From: Romboutsia maritimum
Lineage (GTDB): Bacteria; Bacillota; Clostridia; Peptostreptococcales; Peptostreptococcaceae
DNA length: 46,869 nucleotides
Reading direction: 5' to 3'
Assembly (NCBI RefSeq): GCF_002251085.2
Contig: NZ_NOJZ02000020.1
Span: 1 to 46,869 of the forward strand
The notes under the pieces are model-generated. The model saw only the letters and a program-made list of their open reading frames with translations. It had not been told where the DNA came from and ran no database searches. Positions 7,865-16,607 of the stretch are shown here, piece by piece. Within the stretch, counting starts at the first letter, position 1. Each line of letters starts with the position of its first letter. Made by a program: the position numbers and the translations under genes.

Positions 7865-8635
7865 TTACCTTCTTCTTGCATTGCTATTTTTATTTTTTCC
7901 TTTTTTGCTATTTGTTTTTTCTGATTTTTTAGCATTTTTTTGTGCTTGCTTTTCTACTTGTTTAGACTTTTTCTTAGCTGCCTTTTTCTTTCTATTTTCT
8001 ACCTTCTTTTTTTCTTTATTTGATTTTTTATTTTTTTTCTTCTCTTTTTTAGTTTCTTTTCTTGTTTCTTTTTTAGCTTTTCTAGAAACCTTATTTTCAG
8101 CTTTCTTTTTCTTTCTATTTACTTTGTTTTCAGCTTTCTTTTTCTTCTTATTTGCTTTTTTAGCTTGCTTTTTAGCTTTTTTCTGCTCTAACATTTTCTT
8201 TTCTATATCAGTTAAATTCTTATTTATATGGATAATTCCTATCAAATATCCTATTGTACTTAAAGCCCCTTGGCTTAAAGATATTAAAGATATGACTTGA
8301 ATAATCTGATTGTTCGGAAACATTGATTTTATAATGTTTAAGTCTATAACAAAAGGAACTACCATTAACGGTATCCAAGATGAAATAATCCCTATCTTAC
8401 AAAATAATTTTGATTTATTAGACATACTCCAACCTACTAGTAAAATAGCAAGTGTCATTAAGTATATTCCTAATACCATATAGTACCTTTGTACTTCCTC
8501 TTTACTTATAACTTTAAATGTCTTTAATAATACTCCTGAATAAGTAAATATTTGCAAACCTAATGCTATAAGGCTTAAAAGTAAAAAAATAGTCTTAATC
8601 GGATTAGATTTTTTTTGCTGTCTATTGCCATTCAT
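7865..8635 (-). CDS. Membrane protein with long lysine-rich cytoplasmic tail, unknown
   Basis: A 256-residue protein. The N-terminal half has about four hydrophobic helices (residues about 14-34, 49-67, 78-97 and 108-132). The C-terminal about 115 residues are extremely Lys/Arg-rich with internal repeats of the type KKKKAENKVNRK. The tail is low complexity and probably cytoplasmic; it could bind RNA, DNA or acidic membrane surfaces (inference). I recognise no family. The start follows GGGAGGG. The gene sits between two cell-envelope genes with no terminator downstream before the CWB2 gene, so read-through into that gene is possible. Confidence 0.65.
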   Translation of the reverse strand: MNGNRQQKKSNPIKTIFLLLSLIALGLQIFTYSGVLLKTFKVISKEEVQRYYMVLGIYLMTLAILLVGWSMSNKSKLFCKIGIISSWIPLMVVPFVIDLNIIKSMFPNNQIIQVISLISLSQGALSTIGYLIGIIHINKNLTDIEKKMLEQKKAKKQAKKANKKKKKAENKVNRKKKKAENKVSRKAKKETRKETKKEKKKNKKSNKEKKKVENRKKKAAKKKSKQVEKQAQKNAKKSEKTNSKKGKNKNSNARRR

Positions 8636-8783
8636 TCAAGTCCCTCCCAATATTTCGCTAATTATTTGCAATTTTTAATCTATTTTCATATTATACTCCA
8701 AAAATAAACTTAAATCTCCATTTTTGGGTTAATATTTTTATATTGATATTTATTCCTAATTTTTCATAATATTTTGATATAAA

Positions 8784-8840
8784 AAAACTGTCTTTAATTA
8801 TAAAACTTTAAACTAAAGCTTTACATTTAGACAGTTTCTT
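8784..8840 (-). terminator. Terminator of the deacetylase gene
   Basis: On the minus strand AAACTGTCT (from 8838) pairs with AGACAGTTT ending near 8785, with an inner AAAGCTTTA/TAAAGTTTT stem and a seven-base T-run. Confidence 0.75.
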
Positions 8841-8856
8841 AAATAATTATTTTTAA

Positions 8857-9795
8857 CTATGCTAATGTTTTAAAAGCATATCCATTATCTTTGAAGTATT
8901 TTATTATTAGCGGAAGAGATTTTGCTGTCTCTTCTTTTCCGTAAGTATCATGCATTAATAAAACTACCATTTCCTTACCTTGAGATGTTTTTATTGCATA
9001 TTCAGCTAATTCTTGAGCGTTTTTCTTTTTACCTTGTGCATCGGCACTTAATGCATTCCAGTCTATAGATGCTTTTCCACTTTCTTTTAAATAAACATCT
9101 AATTTATCCATACCCTTCCAAGACATATGGCCTCCTGGACATCTTAATACTCTTGTTGAGAAGTATTTTCCTAATAATTCTTTAAGTATTCCATCTGTCT
9201 TTTCAAAATCAGACTTAAATGAATCTAAATTTACTGTTCTTTGAGGATATAATAACTTATAATCATGACTATATGAATGATTAGCTATTGCATGTCCTTC
9301 TTTAAATTCTTGTTTAACAAGTTCTTTTGCCCTATCTCCTCCAGCTTCTATATTTTTTCCCATTAAGAAGAATGTTGCCTTTACACCTTCATCTTTTAAT
9401 GTTTTTAATACTTTAGGTGTAACTGTCGTAGATGTCCCATCATCAAAAGTTAAAAATACTACCTTTTTTCCACCGTTAGAATAATCATATTTACTTAGCT
9501 TATCAGATATTATTTTTGCATCATAAGAATCTTTTTTAGCTTCATGACTAACCCCTATCATATATTTTTTCTTTTCTTCTTCTTCTTTACGTCTTTTTTC
9601 TTCTTCAATTCTTTTTTTCTCTTCAAGTTTCTTTTGCTCTAGCTTTATCTGTCTTTGCTCTGAAACAAACGACCATGCTTTAACAGAACCACCAATACAA
9701 ACTACCCCTATAATAGCTACTATAGCTACTTTTTTTAAATTTAATCTCTTTTTCTTCTTACCTATGTAAAACGTAGGTTTTCTTCTTTTATTCAT
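8857..9795 (-). CDS. Membrane-anchored polysaccharide deacetylase
   Basis: A 312-residue NodB-family enzyme, probably a peptidoglycan GlcNAc or related deacetylase acting outside the membrane. A basic N-terminus leads into one membrane helix (about 22-42), then a charged Glu/Lys/Arg coiled coil (about 48-77) as a stalk. The catalytic domain carries LTFDDG (Asp118-Asp119), NHSYSHD (metal ligands His173 and His177), RCPGGH, SIDWNALSAD and VVLLMHD. All five NodB motifs are present, so it should be active. GlcNAc deacetylation gives lysozyme resistance in relatives, but the substrate is not decided here. AGGAG precedes the ATG. It is monocistronic with its own terminator. Confidence 0.88.
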   Translation of the reverse strand: MNKRRKPTFYIGKKKKRLNLKKVAIVAIIGVVCIGGSVKAWSFVSEQRQIKLEQKKLEEKKRIEEEKRRKEEEEKKKYMIGVSHEAKKDSYDAKIISDKLSKYDYSNGGKKVVFLTFDDGTSTTVTPKVLKTLKDEGVKATFFLMGKNIEAGGDRAKELVKQEFKEGHAIANHSYSHDYKLLYPQRTVNLDSFKSDFEKTDGILKELLGKYFSTRVLRCPGGHMSWKGMDKLDVYLKESGKASIDWNALSADAQGKKKNAQELAEYAIKTSQGKEMVVLLMHDTYGKEETAKSLPLIIKYFKDNGYAFKTLA

Positions 9796-10117
9796 AAGCC
9801 TATCTCCTAACCGTCTATTTTAATTATATGTGTCATATAATTTCAATTATCTTATCGCCATATAAATTATACTAGAAAAAAAAGGAGAATAGGTATTACA
9901 AATTAGTTACATATACGTGTTAATTTATTACTTATTGTAATAATTTTTACTAAATTGTTATTTATTGTATGTTAAATACAGTTGCTTTTTGACATAAATA
10001 GCAATATTTTGATATTTAAATCATAAAAATCAATCTCACAAATAATAACTAAGATTATTTTTTATAATTTTATTTTATATCTCATTATATTAAATTTCTA
10101 TTAAAAATTAATATATA
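9796..10117. other. Gene-free A+T-rich region
   Basis: No ORF with a ribosome site, no strong hairpin and no recognised RNA motif are seen in this roughly 320-base stretch. It presumably holds the promoter of the deacetylase gene and the 3' end of the DUF2325 transcript. Confidence 0.4.
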
Positions 10118-10447
10118 TTATATCTTTTCTAATTTATTATACTTGCAGTCCTTACAATTTCCTGTACATTCATCAATCTTTTCTAAACATTGATTGAACG
10201 CAAACTTACTGCTACTTTTATGTCTTATAATAGGAATGTCTAACTTCTTTGCATGTGTTTCAGCTGCAATAGTCATCTTATGTGAAACTGCTGATGTAAA
10301 TATAACTATTGCATCTGGATTCCCCATTGATTTATTCATTTTTGATGACATATTAGAAAATACCTTTGTTTTATACCCCCTTTCTTTACCTAAACTAATA
10401 TAGTCTCTTTTCATCTTTTCATTACCACCAACAACTACTAAATTCAT
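10118..10447 (-). CDS. DUF2325 family protein with C-terminal Cys cluster
   Basis: A 109-residue protein of the DUF2325 family. It shows a Rossmann-like start MNLVVVGGNEKMKRDYISLG, a central DAIVIFTSAVSHKMTIAAETHAKK and the typical IPIIRHKSSSKFAFNQCL. The tail adds a C-x3-C-x2-C cluster (CTGNCKDC) that could bind a metal. The biochemical role of the family is not known; I infer a small-ligand or metal-linked role only from shape. ATG 10447 is preferred over the preceding GTG because AAAGGAG lies 8 bases upstream of it. It is flanked by long spacers on both sides and is probably monocistronic. Confidence 0.8.
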   Translation of the reverse strand: MNLVVVGGNEKMKRDYISLGKERGYKTKVFSNMSSKMNKSMGNPDAIVIFTSAVSHKMTIAAETHAKKLDIPIIRHKSSSKFAFNQCLEKIDECTGNCKDCKYNKLEKI

Positions 10448-10692
10448 CACTACTTCTCCTTTCTATAAACTCTTTTTCTAATAATCTTTAAGCCTACCCC
10501 TTTGTATTCAATTCAATTATGAATTAATAATCGTTATAATTAAGTTAAGTTTTTAATATGTAAATAATTCTTTTTTAATTCTAATAATTGCGTCTTTATA
10601 TTTAAATGATATTATTTTAAGTATATATAGTCAAGAACTTATTGATATTAATTATCATTTTTAATTATTATTTTAATTTAAATAATGATTAA
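10448..10692. other. Gene-free A+T-rich spacer
   Basis: Together with the aspS terminator this makes about 320 bases without a gene. Beyond the presumed DUF2325 promoter I see no structured RNA, ORF or repeat. Confidence 0.4.
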
Positions 10693-10748
10693 ATTAAAAT
10701 AAGCTACATAATCAAGTCTATATTTAACTTGATTATGTAGCTTATTTA
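10693..10748. terminator. aspS terminator, long perfect hairpin
   Basis: ATAAGCTACATAATCAAGT (10699-10717) pairs perfectly with its complement at 10727-10745. The stem is extended by AAATTAAA/TTTAATTT arms. It is symmetrical enough to work in both directions. Confidence 0.88.
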
Positions 10749-10768
10749 ATTTAATTATTTTTAGTATA

Positions 10769-12556
10769 CTATTTTTCTTCTAACGCTACTCTTATACTTA
10801 ATTCTTGTAATTGAGTATCATCAGCTGGTGCAGGAGCATTTGTCATAGGACAAACTGCACTTTGGTTTTTAGGGAATGCTATAACATCTTTAATGTTAGT
10901 AGTTCCAGCAAGTATCATTATAAGTCTATCAAGACCAAATGCTATCCCTGCATGTGGTGGTGTTCCGTATTTAAACGCATCTATTAAGAAACCAAATTTT
11001 TCATTAGCTTCTTCTTCAGTCATTCCTAATGCTTTAAACATTTTTTGTTGAACATCAGCATTAAATATTCTAACACTTCCTCCACCTACTTCATAACCAT
11101 TTATAACTATATCATAAGCTTTAGCTCTTAAAGAAGCCTTATCTCCACTTTCTAATTTATCTATATCTTCATCCATAGGAGATGTGAATGGGTGATGCTT
11201 AGCTATGAATCTTCCATTTTCTTCATCTTCTTCAAATACTGGGAATTCAGTTACCCATAGCATCTTGTATGTACTGTTATCTAATAAATCTAATCTTCTA
11301 GCAACTTCAAGTCTAACTTGTCCTAATGCATCAAATACTACTGTATCTTTATCAGCTACGAATAATAGTAAGTCGCCTTCTTTAGCATTCATTCTATCAA
11401 GTATTGATGTTAATTCTTCTGGTGTGAAGAACTTAGCTATTGGAGAAGTTACTTCTCTATCTGCTCCAACTTTCATCCAAGCTAAACCTTTAGCTCTATA
11501 AGTTTTAGCATGGTCCTCTAAGTGTGTTATTTGCTTTCTAGTAAAGTCATCAGCCTTACCTTCTACATTTATACCCCTAACACTCATTCCTGCCTTTGTA
11601 GCATTAGCAAATACTCCAAATCCACAGTTTGCTACTATATCTGATATATTAGTAAGTTCATATCCAAATCTAGTATCTGGCTTATCTGAACCATATCTTT
11701 CCATAGCTTCTGCATAAGTCATTTTTGGAAGTGGAAGTGATACTTCTACATTTAATATTTCTTTAAATATAGTTTGTACCATTTTTTCCATTATTTCCAT
11801 AACATCTTCTTGCTCAACAAATGACATTTCGCAGTCTATTTGTGTAAACTCTGGTTGACGGTCAGCTCTTAAGTCTTCATCTCTGAAACACTTAACAATT
11901 TGGAAATATCTATCCATTCCACTTACCATTAATAATTGTTTAAATAGTTGTGGTGATTGTGGTAATGCGTAGAATTTACCTTCATTAACTCTACTTGGAA
12001 CAAGGTAATCTCTTGCTCCTTCTGGAGTTGGTTTTATTAAGAAAGGTGTTTCTATTTCACAGAAATTATTTTGTGATAAATAATTTCTAACTATACTAGC
12101 TACCTTACTTCTTAATATTAAATTCTTTTGCATAGATGGTTTTCTTAAATCTAAGTATCTATACTTTAATCTTAATTCTTCTGAAACATTATCATCATCT
12201 TTTATGTAGATTGGTGGTGTTTCAGATTTGTTTAATATTCTAAGTTCAGTTGCAAATATTTCTATATCTCCAGTTGGTAAGTTAGGATTTTTAGAAGATC
12301 TTTCTGCTACTTTACCTTTTACTGCTATAACAAATTCAGAACCTAATTTTTCAGCTTTTGCAAAAGCCTCTGCATTAACGTCTGTGTCAAATATTATTTG
12401 GCATATTCCGCTTCTATCTCTTAAGTCAACAAATACTAATCCACCTAAGTTTCTTTTCTTTTGTACCCATCCCATAAGTACAACTTCTTCATCAATGTTT
12501 GATTCTCTTAAATCACCACAATAATGAGTTCTCTTTAATCCATTTAGAGTCTCCAT
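10769..12556 (-). CDS. aspS: Aspartyl-tRNA synthetase
   Basis: A class II synthetase charging tRNA-Asp, 595 residues, full bacterial length. It has an N-terminal OB-fold anticodon domain (VLMGWVQKKRNLGGLVFVDL), motif 2 FRDEDLRADRQPEFTQID, the bacterial inserted GAD-type domain in the middle, and motif 3 GIAFGLDRLIMILAG near the C-terminus. GGAGGG precedes the ATG. It lies 187 bases after hisS, a gap that could hold its own promoter. I found no T-box antiterminator (no GGTGGTACC-type segment). A strong terminator follows, closing the long array that starts at aarF. Confidence 0.97.
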   Translation of the reverse strand: METLNGLKRTHYCGDLRESNIDEEVVLMGWVQKKRNLGGLVFVDLRDRSGICQIIFDTDVNAEAFAKAEKLGSEFVIAVKGKVAERSSKNPNLPTGDIEIFATELRILNKSETPPIYIKDDDNVSEELRLKYRYLDLRKPSMQKNLILRSKVASIVRNYLSQNNFCEIETPFLIKPTPEGARDYLVPSRVNEGKFYALPQSPQLFKQLLMVSGMDRYFQIVKCFRDEDLRADRQPEFTQIDCEMSFVEQEDVMEIMEKMVQTIFKEILNVEVSLPLPKMTYAEAMERYGSDKPDTRFGYELTNISDIVANCGFGVFANATKAGMSVRGINVEGKADDFTRKQITHLEDHAKTYRAKGLAWMKVGADREVTSPIAKFFTPEELTSILDRMNAKEGDLLLFVADKDTVVFDALGQVRLEVARRLDLLDNSTYKMLWVTEFPVFEEDEENGRFIAKHHPFTSPMDEDIDKLESGDKASLRAKAYDIVINGYEVGGGSVRIFNADVQQKMFKALGMTEEEANEKFGFLIDAFKYGTPPHAGIAFGLDRLIMILAGTTNIKDVIAFPKNQSAVCPMTNAPAPADDTQLQELSIRVALEEK

Positions 12557-12743
12557 ATTTCTCCCTCCAGGTCCTTTATTTAATTAGTGAATCATACATA
12601 TGTTAAAATTCACTTTAATAGGGTCTTCACTATTTTATTTTATAGTCCTTATTTAGAACTAATTGTTATCATACTAAATAATTATAATATTTATCACTAT
12701 TTATATCAAATTATATTCTTTATTATTTGTTAACTTATACTTT

Positions 12744-14006
12744 TTATAATCTATTTTTTAATTCTCCTACTAATTCACTTAGTTTTACTGTTGTTTGCTC
12801 TGATGTTTTCATATTTTTAAGTGTTGCACTATCATTTGCTAATTCATCATCACCTATTACTACTGTGAATTTCGCATTTATTTTATCTGAATATTTAAAT
12901 TGTGCTTTTACACTTCTATCTAAGTGGTCTTTGTCTGCACTTATGTGGTTTGTTCTTAAGTCATTTAATAATTTAAAGCTCTTTGTATTTGCTTCTTCTC
13001 CTATTGTTACTATAAATATATCTGTAGCTTTAGGATTTTCTATTTCTATGTTATTGTTTTCTAAAGTTAATAATAGTCTTTCAGCTCCTAGTGCAAATCC
13101 TATACCACTAACCCCTTTAGGCCCTCCTAGTTGTTCTACTAGTCCATCATATCTTCCACCACCACAAACTGTGCTTTGTGATCCTATATCAGTAGATATT
13201 ATTTCAAAAGCAGTCTTTTTATAGTAGTCAAGTCCTCTAACTATAGTTTTATCAACCACAAAGTTTATATCCATTTCTTTTAGGTATTGTTGTAATTTTT
13301 CAAAGTGATTTTTACAATCATCACATAAGAAGTCTGCCATTAATGGTACATCTTTTAGATTCTCTTGACAATTAGGATTTTTACAATCTATAACTCTCAT
13401 TGGATTTTTATCTTTTCTTTCTAAACAAGTTTCGCATAATACTTCTACTTTTGAATCAAGATATTCTTTTAATTTTGCATTATACTCCGCTCTACAAGTT
13501 GGGCATCCAACTGAATTTATACTTACAGCTAATTCTTTTAGTCCAACTTCATTAAAAAATTGAACAGCTAAAGCTATAACCTCTGCATCTATAGAAGGAC
13601 TATCACTTCCTAATGCTTCTATACCAAATTGGTGGAATTGTCTTTGTCTTCCAGCTTGAGGTCTTTCATATCTAAAGCAAGGTGTTATATAAAATAACTT
13701 TGTTGGTTGAGTATCAGCATATAATTTATTTTCTATAAATGCTCTAACTGCACCAGCAGTTCCTTCTGGTTTTAAAGTTATATCTCTTTTACCTTTATCT
13801 TGGAATGAGTACATTTCTTTTTGAACTATGTCTGTAGTATCTCCAACGCTTCTTTTGAAAAGTTCAGTATGTTCAAATACTGGTGTTCTCATTTCTTCAT
13901 ATCCAAATAACGCACACATTTCTTTAAATTTATTTTCTATGTAATTCCATTTATATACATCTTTTGGAGTTATATCCTTTGTTCCTCTAGGAGCTTTAGT
14001 TAACAT
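12744..14006 (-). CDS. hisS: Histidyl-tRNA synthetase
   Basis: A class II synthetase charging tRNA-His, 420 residues. Signatures are APRGTKDITP at the N-terminus, motif 2 RYERPQAGRQRQFHQFGIEALG (split over about residues 112-133), the His-binding RGLDYYKKTAFEI and motif 3 GIGFALGAERLLL, followed by the C-terminal anticodon-binding domain. A Cys-rich stretch (CPTCRAEYN ... CETCLERKD ... CKNPNCQ ... CDDC) sits in the insertion region and may bind zinc. The start overlaps the end of hemZ by 11 bases, so translation is probably coupled. No T-box is visible because the gene is internal to an operon. Confidence 0.97.
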   Translation of the reverse strand: MLTKAPRGTKDITPKDVYKWNYIENKFKEMCALFGYEEMRTPVFEHTELFKRSVGDTTDIVQKEMYSFQDKGKRDITLKPEGTAGAVRAFIENKLYADTQPTKLFYITPCFRYERPQAGRQRQFHQFGIEALGSDSPSIDAEVIALAVQFFNEVGLKELAVSINSVGCPTCRAEYNAKLKEYLDSKVEVLCETCLERKDKNPMRVIDCKNPNCQENLKDVPLMADFLCDDCKNHFEKLQQYLKEMDINFVVDKTIVRGLDYYKKTAFEIISTDIGSQSTVCGGGRYDGLVEQLGGPKGVSGIGFALGAERLLLTLENNNIEIENPKATDIFIVTIGEEANTKSFKLLNDLRTNHISADKDHLDRSVKAQFKYSDKINAKFTVVIGDDELANDSATLKNMKTSEQTTVKLSELVGELKNRL

Positions 14007-15468
14007 TTTTATGTACCTCCTCTACCTTTCTATTTATCATTTCGTCTACTCTGTCTATGTATTGTTCAACGTTTTTGACGTTGTCTACTCTCTCTATTCT
14101 ATCTTCATCAACATATACAAACTTAGATATTGCACCAGCACCTAATGCATAGTTACTTTGTTTTTCTTCCATGATTTGAATATTGTATATACATTCATAT
14201 CCTTCTTTAGCATAACCTATATTTTCTAAGTTTCCTAGCATATGCTTTTGTCTGTACATATAATATGGATTAAGTCCCATATCATGCGCATACTGCATTG
14301 ATAAATCTATCATTTTAATCATTTCTTCGTATTGAGTCAAATGATATTTATCAATATTCTCTTTTAAACTAGATGCTCTTTTTATCGCTAAAGTATGAAC
14401 AGTTAAACTCTCTGGAGAAAGTTTTTTAATTTCTTCTAAGGTATTTCTAACCATATCTAAATTTTCATCCATAAGTCCAAGTATAATGTCCATATTTATA
14501 TTATCAAATCCTAATTCTCTTGCCATATTGAAGCAATCAACAATCTCTGATACTTTATGGTCTCTACCTATTTTAGATAAAGTTTCATCATTCATAGTTT
14601 GAGGATTTATACTAATTCTACCTACATTATGTCTCTTTAAAACCTCTAGCTTTCCTCTAGTTATAGAATCTGGTCTACCAGCTTCTACAGTAAACTCTTT
14701 TATCTTAGTCAAGTCTAATTCTTTAAATAAAGCAGTTATAAGTATATCTAATTCTTCTTCATCTAAAGTTGTAGGAGTTCCCCCTCCTATATAAAGAGTT
14801 TCTATTTCTTTATTAGTTTCCTTAAGTAATTTAGCAAGCCCCTTAACTTCTTCTATTAATTTATAAACATATTCTCTCTTTAAATGACCGAACTGTTTTA
14901 TAGGATTTGCTGGGAATGAGCAATATAAGCATCTTGTTGGGCAAAATGGTATACTAACATATAAAGAAATTTTATTTTTATCAATAGGATATATGAATAC
15001 CCTTTCTCTTTTTGCTATATCAAGAGCTAAATCTATCTTTTCATCACTTATAAAATAATTTTCTTTTAAATTTTCTCTTATTATTTCATCAGACAATCCT
15101 TTATCTAATAAATTATGAACTATCTTAACAGGTCTTATACCTGTAAGAATTCCCCAAGGAACATATGAATTAAATTTTTTCATAAGTACATTAAACATAC
15201 TTCTCTTTATAGTTTCCTTAGTAACTTTTCTTATTTCTTGCTCAGATAATCCTTTTATAGATCTATGGTCTAAACAGTCAAATTTAGCTTGATAATTTTC
15301 ACAATATACACTCTTAGCAAATACATTATCATTATAATAGACGACTCTATTTTCTATAATCATACCAACATCTTTACCATCAATAAACTTAAATTGAGTA
15401 GTAAACAACTTTAATAATTCGGCCACTTCGTACTTATAATCATGACCTTTTAAAATAATACCTATCAT
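13996..15468 (-). CDS. hemZ: HemZ-type radical SAM coproporphyrinogen dehydrogenase-like protein
   Basis: A 490-residue radical SAM protein of the HemN/HemZ group. The Fe-S cluster motif is C-x3-C-x2-C in IPFCPTRCLYCSFPANP (about residue 175), followed by IETLYIGGGTPTTL and ISINPQTMND. The N-terminal about 150 residues are the HemZ-specific extension. HemZ is annotated as oxygen-independent coproporphyrinogen III dehydrogenase, but several HemN-like proteins act in heme handling instead, and no other heme genes lie nearby. It starts from AAGGAG/ATG, 51 bases after the metallo-hydrolase stop, and overlaps hisS at its 3' end. Confidence 0.88.
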   Translation of the reverse strand: MIGIILKGHDYKYEVAELLKLFTTQFKFIDGKDVGMIIENRVVYYNDNVFAKSVYCENYQAKFDCLDHRSIKGLSEQEIRKVTKETIKRSMFNVLMKKFNSYVPWGILTGIRPVKIVHNLLDKGLSDEIIRENLKENYFISDEKIDLALDIAKRERVFIYPIDKNKISLYVSIPFCPTRCLYCSFPANPIKQFGHLKREYVYKLIEEVKGLAKLLKETNKEIETLYIGGGTPTTLDEEELDILITALFKELDLTKIKEFTVEAGRPDSITRGKLEVLKRHNVGRISINPQTMNDETLSKIGRDHKVSEIVDCFNMARELGFDNINMDIILGLMDENLDMVRNTLEEIKKLSPESLTVHTLAIKRASSLKENIDKYHLTQYEEMIKMIDLSMQYAHDMGLNPYYMYRQKHMLGNLENIGYAKEGYECIYNIQIMEEKQSNYALGAGAISKFVYVDEDRIERVDNVKNVEQYIDRVDEMINRKVEEVHKNVN

Positions 15469-15508
15469 TACAACTACTCCTTCTTAACTTACCTAGCTTG
15501 CAAATTAA

Positions 15509-15540
15509 TTAACTAATCCTTACATATAAGGATTAGTTAA
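15509..15540 (-). terminator. Perfect hairpin over a stop codon, possible attenuator
   Basis: TTAACTAATCCTTA (15509-15522) pairs perfectly with 15527-15540. The stem starts in the last codons of the metallo-hydrolase gene and includes its stop. The following T content (TTAATTAATTTG) is weak. It may cause partial termination or mark an mRNA processing boundary before hemZ. Confidence 0.45.
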
Positions 15541-16134
15541 TTTTTCTATGCCCATAGTTGAGTTTGGTCCATGTCCAGGATAAATAGCTACATTATCCTC
15601 GAATTTAGATATTCTCTTAAGAGATTTTTCTATTTGTTTATAGTCACCACTATAAAGATCCGTTCTTCCTATACTTCCTGCAAATAATGTATCTCCTGTA
15701 AACATATGATTTCCAACTCTTATACACATACATCCCTTAGTATGACCTGGTGTGTGTATAAAGCTTAATCTTAAATCTCCTAAAGACATTTTATCTTTAT
15801 CATTTACATATATATCAGCTTCAAACTCTTGTGGTCCACAATGCATACTAGCACTTAAATTTTTTCTTTTATCTAATAAAATTTCTTTTTCATCACTATG
15901 AGCTATCACTTTAGCATTAGTTTCTGCTTTTATTTTTTTAACAGAACCTATATGATCACCATGACCATGTGTAAGTATTATATACTCAACCTTTAAACCT
16001 TTGTCTTTTACAACGCTTAAAATATCTATCATACTTGCACCAGGGTCTATAATCGCACATTTTCTAGTCTTTAGATCCCCTAACACATATGTGTTAACTC
16101 CAAAATATCCATCAACTATTTTCTCTATAATCAT
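15520..16134 (-). CDS. MBL-fold metallo-hydrolase (glyoxalase II-like, YqgX type)
   Basis: A 204-residue metallo-beta-lactamase-fold hydrolase. Metal ligands are visible in LTHGHGDHIGS (H-x-H-x-D-H), HTPGHTKGC, FTGDTLFAGSIGRTDL (bridging Asp) and YPGHGP. This is the short, Gram-positive YqgX-like form related to hydroxyacylglutathione hydrolase but lacking its C-terminal glutathione-binding domain. The natural thioester substrate is not known. AGGGGG is spaced well before the ATG. It lies 12 bases after dtd and belongs to the rel operon. Confidence 0.9.
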   Translation of the reverse strand: MIIEKIVDGYFGVNTYVLGDLKTRKCAIIDPGASMIDILSVVKDKGLKVEYIILTHGHGDHIGSVKKIKAETNAKVIAHSDEKEILLDKRKNLSASMHCGPQEFEADIYVNDKDKMSLGDLRLSFIHTPGHTKGCMCIRVGNHMFTGDTLFAGSIGRTDLYSGDYKQIEKSLKRISKFEDNVAIYPGHGPNSTMGIEKLTNPYM

Positions 16135-16146
16135 AAATTTTACCCC

Positions 16147-16596
16147 CTAGAAAGTTTTACTTGATTCTAATAATATTGTAACTGGACCGTCATTAGTCAA
16201 ATCAACCATCATATGAGCTCCAAATTTTCCAGTTCCTACATTAATACCATGAGATTTAGCTTTATCAACAAATTCTTCATATAAAATGTTTGCCATATCT
16301 GGCTTAGCTGCATTTGAGAAATTTGGTCTTCTTCCCTTTCTACAGTCTCCATATAAAGTAAACTGTGATACCACTAATAATTCTCCACCTACATCTTTTA
16401 AAGATAAATTCATTTTTTCATTTTCATCTTCAAAAATTCTTAAATTTAATACTTTATCTATCATATAATCAACATCTTTAGATGTATCTTCATGAGTTAC
16501 TCCAAGTAAAACAAGTAGTCCTTTGTTTATTTGACCTGTAATAGACTCATCTACCGTAACTCTAGAAGAAGCCACCCTTTGTACTACTGCTCTCAT
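16147..16596 (-). CDS. dtd: D-aminoacyl-tRNA deacylase
   Basis: A 149-residue enzyme that hydrolyses D-aminoacyl-tRNA (and Gly-tRNA-Ala in relatives), preventing misuse of D-amino acids. Family motifs are MRAVVQRV at the N-terminus, the catalytic-site [20 protein letters not shown] (Ser-x2-Gln-Phe-Thr) and the Gly-cis-Pro-type motif [11 protein letters not shown] at the C-terminus. Length is normal. It is placed 11 bases after rel and 12 before the metallo-hydrolase, the usual rel-dtd pairing of Firmicutes. Confidence 0.96.
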   Translation of the reverse strand: MRAVVQRVASSRVTVDESITGQINKGLLVLLGVTHEDTSKDVDYMIDKVLNLRIFEDENEKMNLSLKDVGGELLVVSQFTLYGDCRKGRRPNFSNAAKPDMANILYEEFVDKAKSHGINVGTGKFGAHMMVDLTNDGPVTILLESSKTF

Positions 16597-16607
16597 GGTC
16601 TTCCTCC

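Noticed and set aside
7860..8300. Plus-strand frame rich in Phe and Leu
   Set aside because: It is the antisense of the Lys-rich tail of the 7865-8635 protein (AAA/AAG codons read backwards); it has no ribosome site.
12557..12743. Possible T-box leader in front of aspS
   Set aside because: No specifier stem, no GGTGGTACC-type T-box sequence and no terminator pair could be found in the 187-base gap.
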